Shown here piece after piece: positions 5,229-5,587 of a stretch of 5,587 nt of DNA. The stretch is from contig PEYP01000134.1 of the NCBI GenBank assembly GCA_002774315.1, forward strand, positions 1 through 5,587, written 5' to 3'. The notes below the pieces were generated by a model. It was not told the DNA's origin. It ran no database searches and saw only the letters and a program-made list of their open reading frames with translations. Position 1 is the stretch's first letter. Each line of letters starts with the position of its first letter. Source of the DNA: Candidatus Stahliibacteriota bacterium CG08_land_8_20_14_0_20_40_26. GTDB lineage: Bacteria; Hydrothermota; UBA3073. Position numbers and translations under genes: made by a program.

Positions 5229-5585
5229 TTTCTCTATTCCTATTATATCTGTATTCTCTTTTGTCTATAACCTTGCCATTGAGAAATAGTAATAGTTTCT
5301 GCTCTTTCACATTAATAGTGGCTTTAATATATTGATATACTGCTTCTCCGGGTACTGCGAACTTTTCTCCAAATATGGAGATAACTCTATTGCTTCTTAC
5401 GAACCTAACTAAATGCACATAGCCTTGTCCTGGTCTCTCTTTCCTGTCTACCGACAGGTAGATAGGTCAGGAACTTGAAATCCTTCTGGCAATTTCTTTA
5501 TGTTACCACCCGAGTCGAAAAGGGCTTGCATAGGAGTTTTTCCTCTTAAGCAACTATACCTATATCTTTTGTTATGTCGCTTTTC
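5224..5585 (-). pseudogene. Transposase C-terminal part, frameshifted by a palindromic insertion
   Basis: Two reading frames together look like the C-terminus of an rve/IS481-like transposase. The upstream frame (5585 down to 5448) contains RYSCLRGKTPMQAL, typical of the end of the catalytic core where Y-x-x-x-x-x-L-G-G/R-x-T-P is common, and ends at a TAG. The downstream frame (open from 5466 to the TAA at 5224-5226) carries a small beta-rich tail with VRFVRSNRVISIFGEKF and VYQYIKATI. Removing 20 nt (5446-5465) joins GFQVPD to RKERPGQGYVHLV in one frame. Those 20 nt belong to the dispersed palindrome family. A GTG at 5418 gives a 64-codon frame that is unlikely to be a gene by itself. The N-terminus lies beyond the window, so whether the catalytic residues survive is unknown. 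Confidence 0.6.
5443..5466. repeat. Palindrome family, substituted copy 3 inside the transposase gene
   Basis: The 24 nt start with CCTGTCTACCGACAGGTAGA, which differs from the 107-126 copy at five of 20 positions, and continue with TAGG. All five changes keep base pairing: CCTGTC still pairs with GACAGG and TCTACC with GGTAGA. It sits precisely where the transposase reading frame is broken. Confidence 0.75.
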
Positions 5586-5587
5586 AA

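Larger units (their letters stand above)
5165..5587 (-). mobile_element. End of an insertion sequence (IS481-like/rve type), runs off the window
   Basis: The region contains the C-terminal part of a DDE-type transposase followed by about 59 nt of non-coding end sequence. A likely outer boundary is at 5165, where the sequence begins TGTCAAAGTCAACCACATCG; the TG start is typical of such element ends. A 12-nt direct repeat, ACATCGTTTAGT, occurs at 5179-5190 and 5217-5228 and could be a pair of transposase binding sites. The other end is outside the window, so inverted repeats and target duplication cannot be checked. The exact boundary is inferred. Confidence 0.55.

Noticed and set aside
5224..5418. 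Independent small gene of 64 codons starting at GTG
   Set aside because: The frame stays open upstream to 5466 and its sequence continues the transposase tail once the 20-nt palindromic segment is removed, so it is better read as part of a broken transposase.

Overview
The window is about 5.6 kb of bacterial DNA with moderate to low GC. It is dominated by one leftward (minus-strand) gene block, read in transcription order from right to left: mutL (mismatch repair), an endonuclease Q-type PHP/zinc-ribbon nuclease, mreB and mreC (rod-shape cytoskeleton). MutL has the DQHAAHERILYE metal-binding nuclease motif, so it is the MutH-independent type that nicks DNA itself. MreB/MreC point to a rod-shaped bacterium with a peptidoglycan wall. 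The unusual gene order, together with abundant small dispersed palindromes and 7-8 bp tandem repeats in every gap, resembles deep-branching candidate-phylum genomes such as Omnitrophota-like bacteria. That placement is an impression from style, not a demonstrated assignment.

Layout: 1-200 is non-coding and packed with repeats: an imperfect inverted repeat, a perfect 20-nt GC-rich palindrome and two copies of a 29-nt direct repeat built on a hairpin. The second copy runs into the mreC stop codon. Next come mreC (201-1076), overlapping mreB by 4 nt, and mreB (1073-2101). A 63-nt gap holds a shortened copy of the GC palindrome. Then come the EndoQ-like gene (2165-3394) and mutL (3398-4945), 3 nt apart. 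Upstream of mutL, 4946-5164 is mostly degenerate tandem repeats of 8, 7 and 8 bp, plus another copy of the GCACGA hairpin and a possible promoter. From about 5165 to the right edge lies one end of an insertion sequence whose transposase is frameshifted exactly at a copy of the GC palindrome family.

How the genes fit together: mutL and endoQ are almost certainly co-transcribed and translationally adjacent, because the ribosome binding site of endoQ lies inside the last codons of mutL. Both products carry a plausible sliding-clamp-binding peptide (QKLLFP in MutL, and a consensus-type QLSLF as the last five residues of the EndoQ-like protein). This suggests a clamp-guided repair pair for mismatches and deaminated bases. 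mreB and mreC probably continue the same transcript, with the palindrome in the 63-nt gap as the only possible break. No mreD, mrdA/pbp2 or rodA is visible downstream of mreC in the 200 nt available.

I found no RNA gene, CRISPR array or clearly novel protein system. The most noteworthy signals are the clamp motif on the EndoQ-like protein, the covarying palindrome family with a copy inside a transposase gene, and the repeat arrays in the mutL leader.
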